A DNA stretch of 64,000 bases from Gp6-AA40 sp036407095 (GTDB lineage: Bacteria; Acidobacteriota; Vicinamibacteria; Vicinamibacterales; UBA2999). The stretch spans positions 175,350 through 239,349 of the forward strand of contig DASWZV010000126.1 of assembly GCA_036407095.1 (NCBI GenBank). The letters are read 5' to 3'. The first letter of the stretch is position 1; each line of letters begins with the position of its first letter. A program made the position numbers and the translations under genes. Under the pieces are notes generated by a model that was not told the origin of the DNA, ran no database searches, and was given only the letters and a program-made list of their open reading frames with translations. This document shows positions 27,007 through 35,858 of the stretch, piece by piece.

Positions 27007-29493
27007 ATGCGAATTGGCCGCGCGCTCGACTCTCATGGCCAGGCGGCTCGTGCCCGCTATGACCACCTGCTAGCTGTGATGCGGGCTCGCTTTCCCCGAA
27101 CCGGGACGTCACGTTTTGCGAGGGCGCTGCTCACTACCGCGGCAGTCTGTGCCTTCGTCGAGACGCGTGCTGCGGCCGCCGGCCAAGTGGTTCGCGCCCG
27201 GTATGACCACGTGCTCGAGGTGTTGCGGGCTCGCTTTCCCCGACTCCGGACGATACGTTCGGCGAGGGTGCTGCTCACGACCGCGGCAATCTGTGTCTTC
27301 GTCGGGACGGGAGCCACAGCCGGGCTCGTGGTCAGCGCGCTTCGCTCGCTGCCCGATCAGGCGGCCTTGCGCGGCATCGGTACGATGGCGCAGGCGACGA
27401 CGGTGTTCGACGCGCAGGATCACGCGGCGTTCACGATTTTCCGGGAGCAGCGCATCGACGTGCCGCTCTCGCGGGTCTCGCACCGGCTCGTGCAGGCGGT
27501 TCTCGCGATCGAAGATCAGCGTTTCTACGATCATGCCGGCGTCGATGTGGTCCGTGTCGCCGGTGCTGCATTCAATAACCTCCTCGAAGGCCGGCTTGCG
27601 CAGGGCGGGAGTACGCTCACGCAACAGCTCGCACGTCAGAGCTTTCTCACGCCCGACAAGACTCTTCACCGGAAACTGACGGAAGCACTGCTGGCAGTTC
27701 GCCTGGAGCGGCAATTCTCGAAAGACGAGATCCTCTCGCTGTACCTCAACAAGGCGTACTTCGGAGACGGACTCTACGGGGTCGAAGCGGCCTCGCTCGG
27801 ATATTTCGGCAAGCACGCGGCTGACGTATCGCTCGAGGAAGCGGCGCTGCTTGCTGGTCTGGTCAAGGCGCCGTCGACCTATGCCCCGACTGTCAGCCTT
27901 CCACGAGCAACGGCCCGGCGCAACGTCGTGCTTCAGGCGATGCGCGATGCCAGGATGATCGATCGAGCCACCTACGATTCGGCGGCGAAATCCGCGGTCG
28001 TGCTCAGTGATGGGCTCCGAGCCGGCGAGGACTACGGCCAGTACTTCAAGGAGGAAGTCCGGCGTTTCCTGGTGCAGCGTTTCGGCTGGGCCCGCGTCTA
28101 CCAGGGCGGACTCAAGGTCTACACGACGATCGATCTGGAGATGCAGAAGGCCGCCGAAACTGAAGTCGCGAACGCGATCGCCGAGATCGAGAAGCGCCAG
28201 GGACGGAACGTGACCACCGGCGACGAAGCGCTGCAGGCTGCGCTCGTCGCCATGGATCCGCACACCGGTCAAGTGCGCGCCATGGTCGGCGGCCGCGATT
28301 TCGCGCAGAGCTCATTCAACCGCGCGACCCAGGCGCACCGCCAGCCAGGTTCGGCATTCAAGCCCTTCGTGTACGCCGCCGCGCTCGAGCGCGGGTTTTC
28401 TCCCGGGACGCTCATCACCGATCTCGATCAACCGATCATGACGCTGCAAGGCGCGTGGGTCCCCGAGGACGAACACTCCGACGGTTCGCCGATGACGATG
28501 CGTATGGCGTTGCGCACGTCGAGCAATCGCGCAGCGGTGCGCGTGCTCGAGGACGTCGGGATCCCGGTCACCGTGGAATATGCCCAGCGCCTCGGCATCG
28601 GATCGGTTCCAAGCGTGCCGTCGCTCGCGCTGGGGTCGGGAGAAGTCACGCTCGATGCGATGACGGCGGCCTTTTCGACGTTTGCCAACGGCGGGCTCGT
28701 TCCTACACCGATTCTCGTCAGGCGCGTCGAATCGAGCAGTGGCGAGGTCCTTTACACCGATGATCACGTGCAGGAACGTGCGATCAGTGAGACCTCGGCA
28801 TTTCAGATGGCGGAGATGCTTGCCGACGTGGTCAACTCGGGCACGGCCTGGCCGGCGCGACGCGAAGGATTCATGCTCCCGGCCGCAGGGAAGACCGGTA
28901 CGACGAACGACTACCACGACGCGTGGTTCATCGGATTCACGCCGCACCTGGCCGCCGGCGTCTGGGTCGGCTACGACCAGCCACGCACGATTATCGGGCG
29001 TGGCTACGCCTCGGACCTTGCCGTGCCGTTGTGGGCCCGCTTCATGAAGCAGGCGACGCGGAACGACCAGCCTGACTGGTTGTCTCGCCCTGACAACATC
29101 ACAAGCGTGCGCATCTGCCGTCTGAGCGGCAAGCTGGCCACCGATTCGTGCAGAGACGCCGTCACCGCCGACGAGTCGGGCCACTCGACGCGGCAGCCGA
29201 TGGTTTACTACGAGAACTTCGTTGTCGGCACCGAGCCGACCGAGACCTGCCCGATCCACAATCGGGTGATCGGCAACCCGCTGCGTGCGCTGGCGGCGCT
29301 CTTCTCGCCGACGAACTCGGTGGCACCGACGCCGGCCATTGCGCATGTACCCACGGCCGCGGCCAGCGAGGCCGCGTCAGCGCCGCCCAGCGTCGAGCCC
29401 CCGCCTGCCCCCAAGAAGCGCGGCTTCTGGTCTCGCGTCTTCGGAGGGGGTAGAGACGACAAGAATCAAAAAGATCAAAAGGGCAAGCGCTAG
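27007..29493 (+). CDS. Class A penicillin-binding protein (PBP1A type)
   Basis: 828 aa. Bifunctional peptidoglycan synthase: a glycosyltransferase domain about 130-310 (EDQRFYDHAGVD, GGSTLTQQLARQS, KDEILSLYLNKAYFGDGLYG) and a transpeptidase domain with SxxK in QPGSAFKPFVYAAALE, SSN in RTSSNRAAVR and KTGT in AAGKTGTTNDY. The C-terminus has Pro/Ala-rich and basic tails (PPPAPKKRGFWSRVF). The N-terminal 13-109 region is a tandem duplication of about 48 residues containing the membrane anchor (separate entry). Localised to the inner membrane with catalytic domains in the periplasm. Not in an obvious operon. Confidence 0.93.
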   Translation: MRIGRALDSHGQAARARYDHLLAVMRARFPRTGTSRFARALLTTAAVCAFVETRAAAAGQVVRARYDHVLEVLRARFPRLRTIRSARVLLTTAAICVFVGTGATAGLVVSALRSLPDQAALRGIGTMAQATTVFDAQDHAAFTIFREQRIDVPLSRVSHRLVQAVLAIEDQRFYDHAGVDVVRVAGAAFNNLLEGRLAQGGSTLTQQLARQSFLTPDKTLHRKLTEALLAVRLERQFSKDEILSLYLNKAYFGDGLYGVEAASLGYFGKHAADVSLEEAALLAGLVKAPSTYAPTVSLPRATARRNVVLQAMRDARMIDRATYDSAAKSAVVLSDGLRAGEDYGQYFKEEVRRFLVQRFGWARVYQGGLKVYTTIDLEMQKAAETEVANAIAEIEKRQGRNVTTGDEALQAALVAMDPHTGQVRAMVGGRDFAQSSFNRATQAHRQPGSAFKPFVYAAALERGFSPGTLITDLDQPIMTLQGAWVPEDEHSDGSPMTMRMALRTSSNRAAVRVLEDVGIPVTVEYAQRLGIGSVPSVPSLALGSGEVTLDAMTAAFSTFANGGLVPTPILVRRVESSSGEVLYTDDHVQERAISETSAFQMAEMLADVVNSGTAWPARREGFMLPAAGKTGTTNDYHDAWFIGFTPHLAAGVWVGYDQPRTIIGRGYASDLAVPLWARFMKQATRNDQPDWLSRPDNITSVRICRLSGKLATDSCRDAVTADESGHSTRQPMVYYENFVVGTEPTETCPIHNRVIGNPLRALAALFSPTNSVAPTPAIAHVPTAAASEAASAPPSVEPPPAPKKRGFWSRVFGGGRDDKNQKDQKGKR
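27046..27333. repeat. 144-bp tandem duplication in the penicillin-binding protein gene
   Basis: Copies at 27046-27189 and 27190-27333 keep a constant offset of 144 bases (48 codons). Protein level: ARYDHLLAVMRARFPR versus ARYDHVLEVLRARFPR, and LLTTAAVCAFVETRAAAAG versus LLTTAAICVFVGTGATAG. Each copy contains a potential transmembrane helix, but the first has gained Glu and Arg in it. Confidence 0.85.
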
Positions 29494-29547
29494 CACCGAT
29501 CACGTCATCTATAATTCGCGCGGCGGATTCGCCCACCTGGAAACGCA

Positions 29548-30384
29548 ATGCGAGTGACTGCGCTGTCGATCGGTCTGACGTGTCTCTATGCGATTGCGCT
29601 GGCGGCCGATGATCGCCATGTCGATTTCGATCAGCACACCGACTTCTCGACCCTCAGGTCGTTCGCGCTGCACGAGGGAAAAGTCAACAGCCCAAGCCCC
29701 GAGTTGAACAATCCACTACTCGTGCGGAAAGTCGGCGACGCCATCAGAGCCGTGCTCGTTTCAAAGGGATTGACAGAACGGTCCGTCGATCCCGATGTCA
29801 TCGTCGATTACGCCATCGCCGGAGAGGAGTTCAGCGCCCGCCGCGGCGGACCGGCCGCATTGACCCAGGGCACTCTGGTCATCGATCTCGTAATGCGCGC
29901 CGGGAATACCCTGGTCTGGCGAAGCGTCTACCGTGACGACGAGAGCAGCAATGCGAAGCTGGCGCAGGCATTGCCCAAAGACGCGGAGAAATCGCTCTCG
30001 CAGTATCCACCTCGCCAGAAGGGCGGCATCGGGCCGGCGCCGGTTACCGTCGCCACGCCGCGCGACATCACGCCGAAGGCCGCGGCTCGCGCCGCGATCG
30101 AGATCATTCAGTCCACGCGGCAGAATACGACGTACGTCGGTGGCTCGAATCATCCTGGCTTGTCGGTCAGCTTCAATCAGTTGGAGCGCACCGCGCGTGC
30201 GGTAGCCGAGGACGACAGTACGAGTCCCGCGGCGACAGAAAACAGAATCGGCGCTTTCTACCGGGCGCTCAAAGAGACCGAAGCGTTTGCCACCTCTCTC
30301 GCAAACCGTGACAGCGAGGGGCCGGACTCACGGGCGAGATCTCGCGACCTGGCGCGACAACTTCATTCCCTCCTCGGACCCTGA
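29548..30384 (+). CDS. DUF4136-type secreted protein
   Basis: 278 aa. Signal peptide at 1-21. Residues ~25-160 match the DUF4136 pattern: VDFDQHTDFSTLRSFALHEG, NPLLVRKVGDAIRAVLVSKGL, DPDVIVDYAIAGEEF, TLVIDLVMRAGNTLVWRSVY. In many members this domain follows a lipobox; here no lipobox is evident. The C-terminal ~120 residues are helical and unrecognised. Function of the family is unknown. Confidence 0.8.
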   Translation: MRVTALSIGLTCLYAIALAADDRHVDFDQHTDFSTLRSFALHEGKVNSPSPELNNPLLVRKVGDAIRAVLVSKGLTERSVDPDVIVDYAIAGEEFSARRGGPAALTQGTLVIDLVMRAGNTLVWRSVYRDDESSNAKLAQALPKDAEKSLSQYPPRQKGGIGPAPVTVATPRDITPKAAARAAIEIIQSTRQNTTYVGGSNHPGLSVSFNQLERTARAVAEDDSTSPAATENRIGAFYRALKETEAFATSLANRDSEGPDSRARSRDLARQLHSLLGP

Positions 30385-30429
30385 GGGCACCGCCAGGCCG
30401 AGACTGCGTCTGAACGCTCAGGATCCACC

Positions 30430-30542
30430 GGCATCCACACCGGATGCCCGCGTACGAGCGTATGCGGAGACGATAGGACAATCAGCGAGGTCTTCGGAAG
30501 ATCCGCTTCAATAACGGCAGGGCGCTACGCAGTCAAGCGCCC
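30430..30542. terminator. Two hairpins between convergent genes
   Basis: GGCATCC-ACACC-GGATGCC (30430-30448) is a perfect 7-bp stem downstream of the DUF4136 stop. GGGCGCT (30520-30526) pairs with AGCGCCC (30536-30542), and the minus-strand NrfD stop codon at 30533-30535 sits in its loop. Each is suitably placed to end the transcript running towards it. Confidence 0.5.
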
Positions 30543-31717
30543 TCAGCCGCACCGGACTCACCATCGGCGGGGCTCGCCGGCCATGGTGGGAGAAGCCGCA
30601 CCAGTCCAGCCAGGAGAACGAACGGCAGGATGAGGAGGACCAGCGACACCCCGACCCCCTCGCGGGTCGCAAATTGCAGTTTGTACGTCGTGTAGCCCAG
30701 AAAACTCTTCGAGAACAGCTGCCCACCGATGACGACGTTCCAACGCATCGCGAAGATGCCGACGAGCGTGAGCACGCCGGCAACGACATACACGACACGC
30801 CGCCCACGCTCGCTCGCAATCACGCGCGCGAAGACGAGCAACGCGATCGGCACCAGCGTGCCGACGACGATCTGCAAGACGATCTGCGAGAGGAACAGAC
30901 GTGTGTGAACCATGAAGTCGAGCGTCTTGAACGATTCGTCCGCTTCGTAGATGCGATGGGCAAGGTCCAGGAGCTCGAGCGAAAGATCGATCACGAAGGC
31001 GTACAGCAGATAGCGCGCGATAGTATCCAGGCATGTCATATCGACCGGAACCCGTCGATACCACGTGATCGCCATGTACATCAGCATGACGAGCGCAACC
31101 CCGGAGACAATCGCCGAGAACAGAAACACGATCGGCATCATCGGCGTCGACCACCACGGGTTCGCTTTCACCGAGCCAAAGATGAACCCCACGTATCCGT
31201 GCAGAAGAAACGCCGATGGGATGCCCACAATGGTGACGAGGCGGCCGACACGATCGTCAACGCGCCGCGACTCGGCGCTCACGTTCGACGATCCCAGCGC
31301 CAGCGCGGCATACGCGAGTCGCGTCACCCCGGACGACCGTCGCCAGGCGCTGACGATGTCCTGCCGGTATTCGAGCCAGATCTCAACCACGAGAACCGCC
31401 ATCAGGTACCAGAGGTAGACGAAGCCGAACATCGCCATCGCGGACGTCGTGTGAGGCGTCAGATACATCTCCAACGACCGTTCGGGATGACCGAGATGGA
31501 GTTGCAGCGGAAGCGGCGCCACGATGAGAAACGCAAGTGCCGTCAGGAGCGCGAGACGATACGTCGGTTTCACGGCCTGCACGTCGAAGACGCGTTCGAG
31601 CGACGCGAGGATGAACGCGCCGGCGACCAGGCCGGTGATGAAGGGATAGAGCACGATGAGGAGGCTCCACTGGAGCTCCACTTCGTTCGGATAGATGAAC
31701 CCCTGGACGCCTTCCAT
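30533..31717 (-). CDS. NrfD/PsrC-type membrane quinol-interacting subunit
   Basis: 394 aa with eight or nine hydrophobic segments. The pattern LYPFITGLVAGAFILASL, LHLGHPERSLEMYL and TPHTTSAMAMFGFVYLWY is characteristic of NrfD/PsrC anchors, which exchange electrons with the quinone pool and pass them to a ferredoxin-type subunit. The ferredoxin gene precedes it by 9 bases on the same strand, and the tetraheme cytochrome lies before that. The HPER motif is the usual quinone-site region. No catalytic molybdopterin subunit lies next to it. Confidence 0.9.
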   Translation of the reverse strand: MEGVQGFIYPNEVELQWSLLIVLYPFITGLVAGAFILASLERVFDVQAVKPTYRLALLTALAFLIVAPLPLQLHLGHPERSLEMYLTPHTTSAMAMFGFVYLWYLMAVLVVEIWLEYRQDIVSAWRRSSGVTRLAYAALALGSSNVSAESRRVDDRVGRLVTIVGIPSAFLLHGYVGFIFGSVKANPWWSTPMMPIVFLFSAIVSGVALVMLMYMAITWYRRVPVDMTCLDTIARYLLYAFVIDLSLELLDLAHRIYEADESFKTLDFMVHTRLFLSQIVLQIVVGTLVPIALLVFARVIASERGRRVVYVVAGVLTLVGIFAMRWNVVIGGQLFSKSFLGYTTYKLQFATREGVGVSLVLLILPFVLLAGLVRLLPPWPASPADGESGAAEGA

Positions 31718-31726
31718 CTTTCGCTC

Positions 31727-32491
31727 CTAGCGCACGGCGCCGTCGAGCCCGTGGTAGAACGTCTTCGGGTGCGTCGCCATCTGCGGCTTGAGTACCTGGA
31801 CCTTGTGAGTCCGCAGGAACTCGTGAATCGGATCGCGCGGGTTCTTGAGATCGCCGAGATAGCGCGCCCCGGTCGGACACACCTCGACGCACGCCGTCTG
31901 CAGCCCTTTCGTGATGCGGTGATAACAGAGCGTGCATTTGTCCGCGGTGTGCGTCTCGGGATTGATGTAGCGGCATCCATACGGACACGCTTGCACGCAG
32001 TAACGGCACCCGAGGCAGTACTCCTTGTCGACCAGCACCACTCCGTCCGGTGTGTGAAACGTCGCGCCAACGGGACAGACCTGAACACACGGCGAATCGG
32101 CGCAGTGGTTACACAGCTTCGGCACGAAGAACGTCTTCACGCCGGCCTTGGTCGGCTGGGGGAATCCGTCGTACCCACCGTTGGGCGACGTCACGCGCGG
32201 ATGCTCTGGATCGTCGGGATCGATCTCGTAGCGCTCGACCCACGTCCGGAAGTAGGTCGGTTCGAGCGACACGCCGTTCTCGGCCTTGCACGCCTGAACG
32301 CAGCGGCCGCAGCCGATGCATCGCTCGACGTCGATGATCATCGCCCACCAGTGGGCGGCGGCGTCGTAGCCGGGCGCCTTCTCGGGCTCGTTCGCCATCA
32401 CGTAATCCCATGCTGCCGCGGCGGGCGCGGTCAGCACGAGCAGCTTGCCTGTTTCGAGCAGGAACGAGCGGCGGTCGAATGCCACGGTCAA
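31727..32491 (-). CDS. Tat-exported ferredoxin-type subunit with four [4Fe-4S] clusters
   Basis: 254 aa. The N-terminus DRRSFLLETGKLLVL is a twin-arginine signal. Cluster motifs in order: CIGCGRCVQAC near 58, CNHCADSPCVQVCP near 127, CLGCRYCVQACP near 160, and CTLC...CVEVCP near 187-206. This is the PsrB/NrfC/DmsB arrangement that relays electrons between an NrfD-type anchor and a partner enzyme. It is immediately upstream of the NrfD gene and 9 bases downstream of the tetraheme cytochrome. Confidence 0.93.
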   Translation of the reverse strand: MTVAFDRRSFLLETGKLLVLTAPAAAAWDYVMANEPEKAPGYDAAAHWWAMIIDVERCIGCGRCVQACKAENGVSLEPTYFRTWVERYEIDPDDPEHPRVTSPNGGYDGFPQPTKAGVKTFFVPKLCNHCADSPCVQVCPVGATFHTPDGVVLVDKEYCLGCRYCVQACPYGCRYINPETHTADKCTLCYHRITKGLQTACVEVCPTGARYLGDLKNPRDPIHEFLRTHKVQVLKPQMATHPKTFYHGLDGAVR

Positions 32492-32500
32492 CCCTCCTTG

Positions 32501-32953
32501 TCACAGCCTCGGCGCATGTGCCGGATGGCACGACGTGCACGCTCCCGGATCGGCGTGTTCGGTGAAGTCGACGGTCTTGAACCACGCCGGTTTGGCTGGC
32601 GACGGCAGATGACACACCGCGCAGGTCGCTCGCGGATCGGGACGTCGCGCCGCGACTGCGGGATCCGCAGCGTGAGCCGCCAACGGCCCATGGCAGCTCT
32701 CGCACGCGATGCGCGCGTGTGCATTGCCCTGACGCAGGTCGGCAACGTCGCTATGGCAGTCGACGCACATCGTCTGGCCTGCGTAGACGACCGGACGGAG
32801 CTGGTTCTGGACGAGTGCACGTGCTCGATATGGACCAAACCGGCCGTAATCCTCCGGGACGAGCGCCCAACGGAATCCGAGGACCAAGGCAATGCCCACC
32901 GCGAACAGCGCAGCGAGCCGGACGAGGTGTTCGTACGAATGGAACGGCTTCAT
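32501..32953 (-). CDS. Membrane-anchored tetraheme c-type cytochrome
   Basis: 150 aa from the ATG at 32953. One N-terminal hydrophobic segment (LVRLAALFAVGIALVLGFRWAL) anchors a short periplasmic domain with four CxxCH haem motifs: CVDCH, CESCH, CAVCH and CTSCH. The arrangement resembles small NapC/NrfH-like or cytochrome c3-like quinol-linked cytochromes, though too short for a standard NapC. Cotranscribed with the ferredoxin and NrfD genes. Confidence 0.85.
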   Translation of the reverse strand: MKPFHSYEHLVRLAALFAVGIALVLGFRWALVPEDYGRFGPYRARALVQNQLRPVVYAGQTMCVDCHSDVADLRQGNAHARIACESCHGPLAAHAADPAVAARRPDPRATCAVCHLPSPAKPAWFKTVDFTEHADPGACTSCHPAHAPRL

Positions 32954-32972
32954 CGGCTGCCCCTTCGTCTCG

Positions 32973-33251
32973 TCACACGTGAGCGTGGCGCTCGCCAGCT
33001 TCCGGCGGCGCGTGCTCTTCCAACACCGCATAGGCGATGGCGGCAAGTGCGCCGCCGACAATCGCCACCAGCGGCGCGCCGACAAAAAGGACCAGCGTCA
33101 TGTATGGATTCGGTACCCAGATGATCATCGCGGCCAGCACAAAGAAGAACAGGAGTACTGCGTCGACGACGGCGAAGGCGCCCAGCACCCCGAGTGCGAA
33201 CAGAAGCTCTCGACTGACACGCACAGCAAACGAACGTTCGTGGTTCCCCAT
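32973..33251 (-). CDS. Small membrane protein of the respiratory module
   Basis: 92 aa from the ATG at 33251 (GGAGGGTGTC just upstream). Two transmembrane segments: LLFALGVLGAFAVVDAVLLFFF and VLFVGAPLVAIVGGALAAIAYA. The C-terminus is His-containing (ERHAHV). It heads the four-gene operon with the tetraheme cytochrome 20 bases away. No family recognised; it may help anchor or assemble the complex. Confidence 0.7.
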   Translation of the reverse strand: MGNHERSFAVRVSRELLFALGVLGAFAVVDAVLLFFFVLAAMIIWVPNPYMTLVLFVGAPLVAIVGGALAAIAYAVLEEHAPPEAGERHAHV

Positions 33252-33378
33252 GACACCCTCCGGTCCGAGAGCCAGGAACCCGCGGTGAAATAGGCTTTGG
33301 GAAAATCCGTTGATCCTCCCCGACTTGGCCCCTACGGCTCCCGACCGCACAACAGCGCGCTTCCGATTGCGACCCAGT

Positions 33379-33861
33379 TCATGCGAGCACCCGTTTGACG
33401 GGCGCCACTCTCACCTCGGCGCCTTGCGCCACCGCAGCGCGCTTGAGAGCGCGAACGAGCAGGACCGGGCAAGGGGCCACTCGCGCGACCTGCTCCGCGA
33501 CGCTGCCTATCAGCGCGTGCGCGATCCCGGTGCGACCATGCGTGCCCATGATGATCAAGTCGGCGTCGCACAAATCCGCGTAGCGTACGATCTCCTCAGC
33601 CGGCGCTCCAACGCGTAACGCGTATTCAGGGCGCAGTTGCTCGAGTTCGTCCTTCGTCAGAAACGATGACAGCCGCTCGCGCGTCGCTGTCTCGAATCGT
33701 CCGAGCGGATAGTTCGCCTCGAAGTGCTCCCCGGTCTTCCCTGGCACATGCATCAGATAGAGGCGCGCGCCCAGGGCGAGAGCCATCTGCGTTGCGTAGT
33801 GGAGGGCCGCATCAGACGTCGGGCTGAAGTCCGTTGGAACCAGAATGCTTCTCGCGACCAT
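33379..33861 (-). CDS. Universal stress protein (UspA family)
   Basis: 160 aa from the ATG at 33861 (GGAGGTG upstream). UspA fold motifs: SILVPTDFSPTSDAALHYATQMA at the N-terminus, the nucleotide-binding segment IIMGTHGRTGIAHALIGSVAE and the terminal VLLVRALKR. G-x2-G-x9-G-S/T pattern suggests ATP binding. UspA proteins assist survival under growth arrest or redox stress. Next to respiratory genes on the same strand, with a ~130-base gap. Confidence 0.9.
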   Translation of the reverse strand: MVARSILVPTDFSPTSDAALHYATQMALALGARLYLMHVPGKTGEHFEANYPLGRFETATRERLSSFLTKDELEQLRPEYALRVGAPAEEIVRYADLCDADLIIMGTHGRTGIAHALIGSVAEQVARVAPCPVLLVRALKRAAVAQGAEVRVAPVKRVLA

Positions 33862-34034
33862 GACCACACCTCCGTCGCCCGCACGAGCAAGCTGCGTGCC
33901 CGAGGCCGATTGACAGCAAGTGGCGTTTCCGCAGGCTCCTCGGTTATGGCCGTATGAGACAGCGCGGGGGCGAGTGCGGAATAGTGCGCGGCGGCATCGA
34001 ATAATCCGCACGGCACGATCGGCAGGAGCGGGTC

Positions 34035-34440
34035 TTATTTCACGGGGGGCAGTCCGCGGCGGCGCATGATCTCAGCCATCTTCGCGGTCTGGCGGTCCAC
34101 CGGCCGCCGTATTGATGACCTCGGCTGCCTCGCGGAAATACTGAGGGCCGAGCGCCGCTGGCGTGATGATACAGAGTGCCTTCACGTCCTGGCCGCCGTT
34201 GTTGTTGAATCGGTGAACGGCGCCCCGCTGAATACACGGCGCCTGCCCCGGCCCGACGTCGATCCTCGTGCCGTCGACGGTCCACCTCAGCACGCCCTTG
34301 ATGCCGTAGATCGTTTCCGACCCATGCCGCGAATGTCGCGAACGACACGACACAGTGCCTGATGCCGAACGGCTCCGAAAGAGCGGCTGTCTGCTCGATG
34401 ACGACTGGTCATTCGTGCTTTTCCTGCGTACCTCGGTCAG
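34035..34440 (-). pseudogene. Decayed cupin-domain gene
   Basis: Conserved cupin sequence is spread over three frames. One frame gives SEPFGIRHCVVSFATF (upstream). A second continues with HGSETIYGIKGVLRW, GPGQAPCIQRGAVHRFNN and EVINTAAGGPPD. The third supplies a natural end, KMAEIMRRRGLPPVK then TAA at 34035-34037. At least two frameshifts (about 34330 and 34085), plus the lack of a usable start, suggest loss of function. The cupin core with GSE and HRF resembles small secreted or cytoplasmic cupins of unknown substrate. Confidence 0.7.
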
Positions 34441-34497
34441 CAGCAACAACGCAGAATGTGCAACGCCCTCGGTGTCTCCGTCAGAGGTACACGGAAC

Positions 34498-34527
34498 GAG
34501 GCACGAAGACCCCTGTCTTTGTGCCTC
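34498..34527. repeat. 13-bp inverted repeat of GCACGAAG-like units
   Basis: GAGGCACGAAGAC (34498-34510) and GTCTTTGTGCCTC (34515-34527) pair with one G-T wobble and a 4-base loop. It lies upstream of the RND adaptor gene, 40-70 bases before its ATG. The unit differs from those at 1298, 5296 and 8878 but the architecture is the same. Confidence 0.6.
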
Positions 34528-34570
34528 TGTGGTTCGCGATCTCTGAGGCGGACTAGAATCAAGGTCTTAT

Positions 34571-35770
34571 ATGCCGAAGGTCGTCCTCATCTTGGTCGTG
34601 CTCTGTACCCCGGCGGCGGTTACAAGCGCGTGCGCGGATTCGAGTGCGGAAAAGGCCGGTAAGTTGAAGCCGGCCGCGAAGCCGGTCAAGACTGAAGCCG
34701 TTCGTCAGGAATCGGTGCGACGCACTCTCGAAGTGGTCGGCACGCTGGCGGCGGAAGACCAGGTCACGGTGTCGTCCGAGGTCGACGGCGTCGTTCGTCG
34801 CGTGCTCGCGGATCTCGGTGATCGCGTCAAGTCCGGACAGGCCCTCGTCGAGATCGATCGCGAGAAGCTGCAATACAACCTCGACCAGCAGCGCGCAGCG
34901 CACGCCCGCGCGCTGACGAAATACGGCGCCTCCGGTACGGACCACCTGCCGCGCGTCGAAGATACACCCGATGTGCGCCGGGCTGCCGCCGAACTGGCGC
35001 AGGCCAAGCAAGCTTTCGAGCGGGCGTCCGAGCTCCACAAACGTCAACTCATCGCGCAGCAGATGCTCGATGACGCGGACACGACGCTGCGGCTCAAGCG
35101 GGCCGGCTATGACACGGCGCTGCAGGAAGCGGAGAACCTCCGGGCCGACATCGACGCCTCGGCGGCGGCGATGAAGCTCGCCGACCGTCAATTGCGCGAC
35201 ACATCCATCCGTGCGCCCTTCGACGGGTACATCCAGCAGCGCATGGTCTCGCTCGGCGAGCTGGTGAAAGCGCAGATGCCGGTGATGACCGTCGTGCGCG
35301 TCGACCCTTTGAAGCTGCGCTCAGAGATTCCCGAACGCATGGCGCCGTGGGTGAAGGTCGGACAGCCGTTGACGCTGAGCGTCGATGCCTTCCCTGACAA
35401 GCAGTTCACCGCCACCGTGTCACGCATCAGTCCCGCGGTGACGACCCAGACGCGCACGTTTGCGTTCGAAGCGCTCGCGCCGAATCCCGAGGCGCTGTTG
35501 AAGCCGGGTACGTTCGCCCGCGTGCGGCTCGAGACCTCCCTGGTCGAACAGGTCAAGACCATTCCGTACGCCGCCATGCAGTACCGCTACGGCGTCTACC
35601 GGGCGTTCATCGTCGAAGGCGATCGGCTCGAGGCGCGCGAGCTCAAGACGGGAGACCGCGTCGGCGACCGCATGGAGATTCTCGATGGCGTGAACAGTGG
35701 GGATCGCGTGGCGCTGACCGACGTGGATACGCTCACCGATGGGATGAAGATCTCGGCCGCGGGAGAGTAG
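34571..35770 (+). CDS. RND efflux periplasmic adaptor (membrane fusion protein)
   Basis: 399 aa. Signal sequence with a Cys in TSACADSS, possibly a lipoprotein site. The adaptor has the usual order: barrel/lipoyl half (VSSEVDGVVRRVLADLGDRVKSGQALVEID), a helical hairpin ~95-205, second lipoyl half (RAPFDGYIQQRMVSLGELV) and a beta-barrel (LVKAQMPVMTVVRVDPLKLR, LKPGTFARVRLE). HlyD/AcrA-like adaptors bridge the inner-membrane RND pump to an outer-membrane channel. The partner pump is probably the RND protein at 43401, now 7.6 kb away. The first ~70 bases are repeated just before that pump. Confidence 0.9.
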   Translation: MPKVVLILVVLCTPAAVTSACADSSAEKAGKLKPAAKPVKTEAVRQESVRRTLEVVGTLAAEDQVTVSSEVDGVVRRVLADLGDRVKSGQALVEIDREKLQYNLDQQRAAHARALTKYGASGTDHLPRVEDTPDVRRAAAELAQAKQAFERASELHKRQLIAQQMLDDADTTLRLKRAGYDTALQEAENLRADIDASAAAMKLADRQLRDTSIRAPFDGYIQQRMVSLGELVKAQMPVMTVVRVDPLKLRSEIPERMAPWVKVGQPLTLSVDAFPDKQFTATVSRISPAVTTQTRTFAFEALAPNPEALLKPGTFARVRLETSLVEQVKTIPYAAMQYRYGVYRAFIVEGDRLEARELKTGDRVGDRMEILDGVNSGDRVALTDVDTLTDGMKISAAGE

Positions 35771-35858
35771 CGATGCGTTCAGAACGCCGTAGAGCGCGGA
35801 CGTCAGCCCACGCGGTCATTTCCGTCGCGGAGACGCGTATATAGTGAGGACCGGATGA

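Noticed and set aside
30674..33124. Long + strand open frame (816 codons) over the respiratory module
   Set aside because: It is antisense to four overlapping genes with clear haem, iron-sulphur and NrfD motifs; composition is charge-rich and unlike a real protein.
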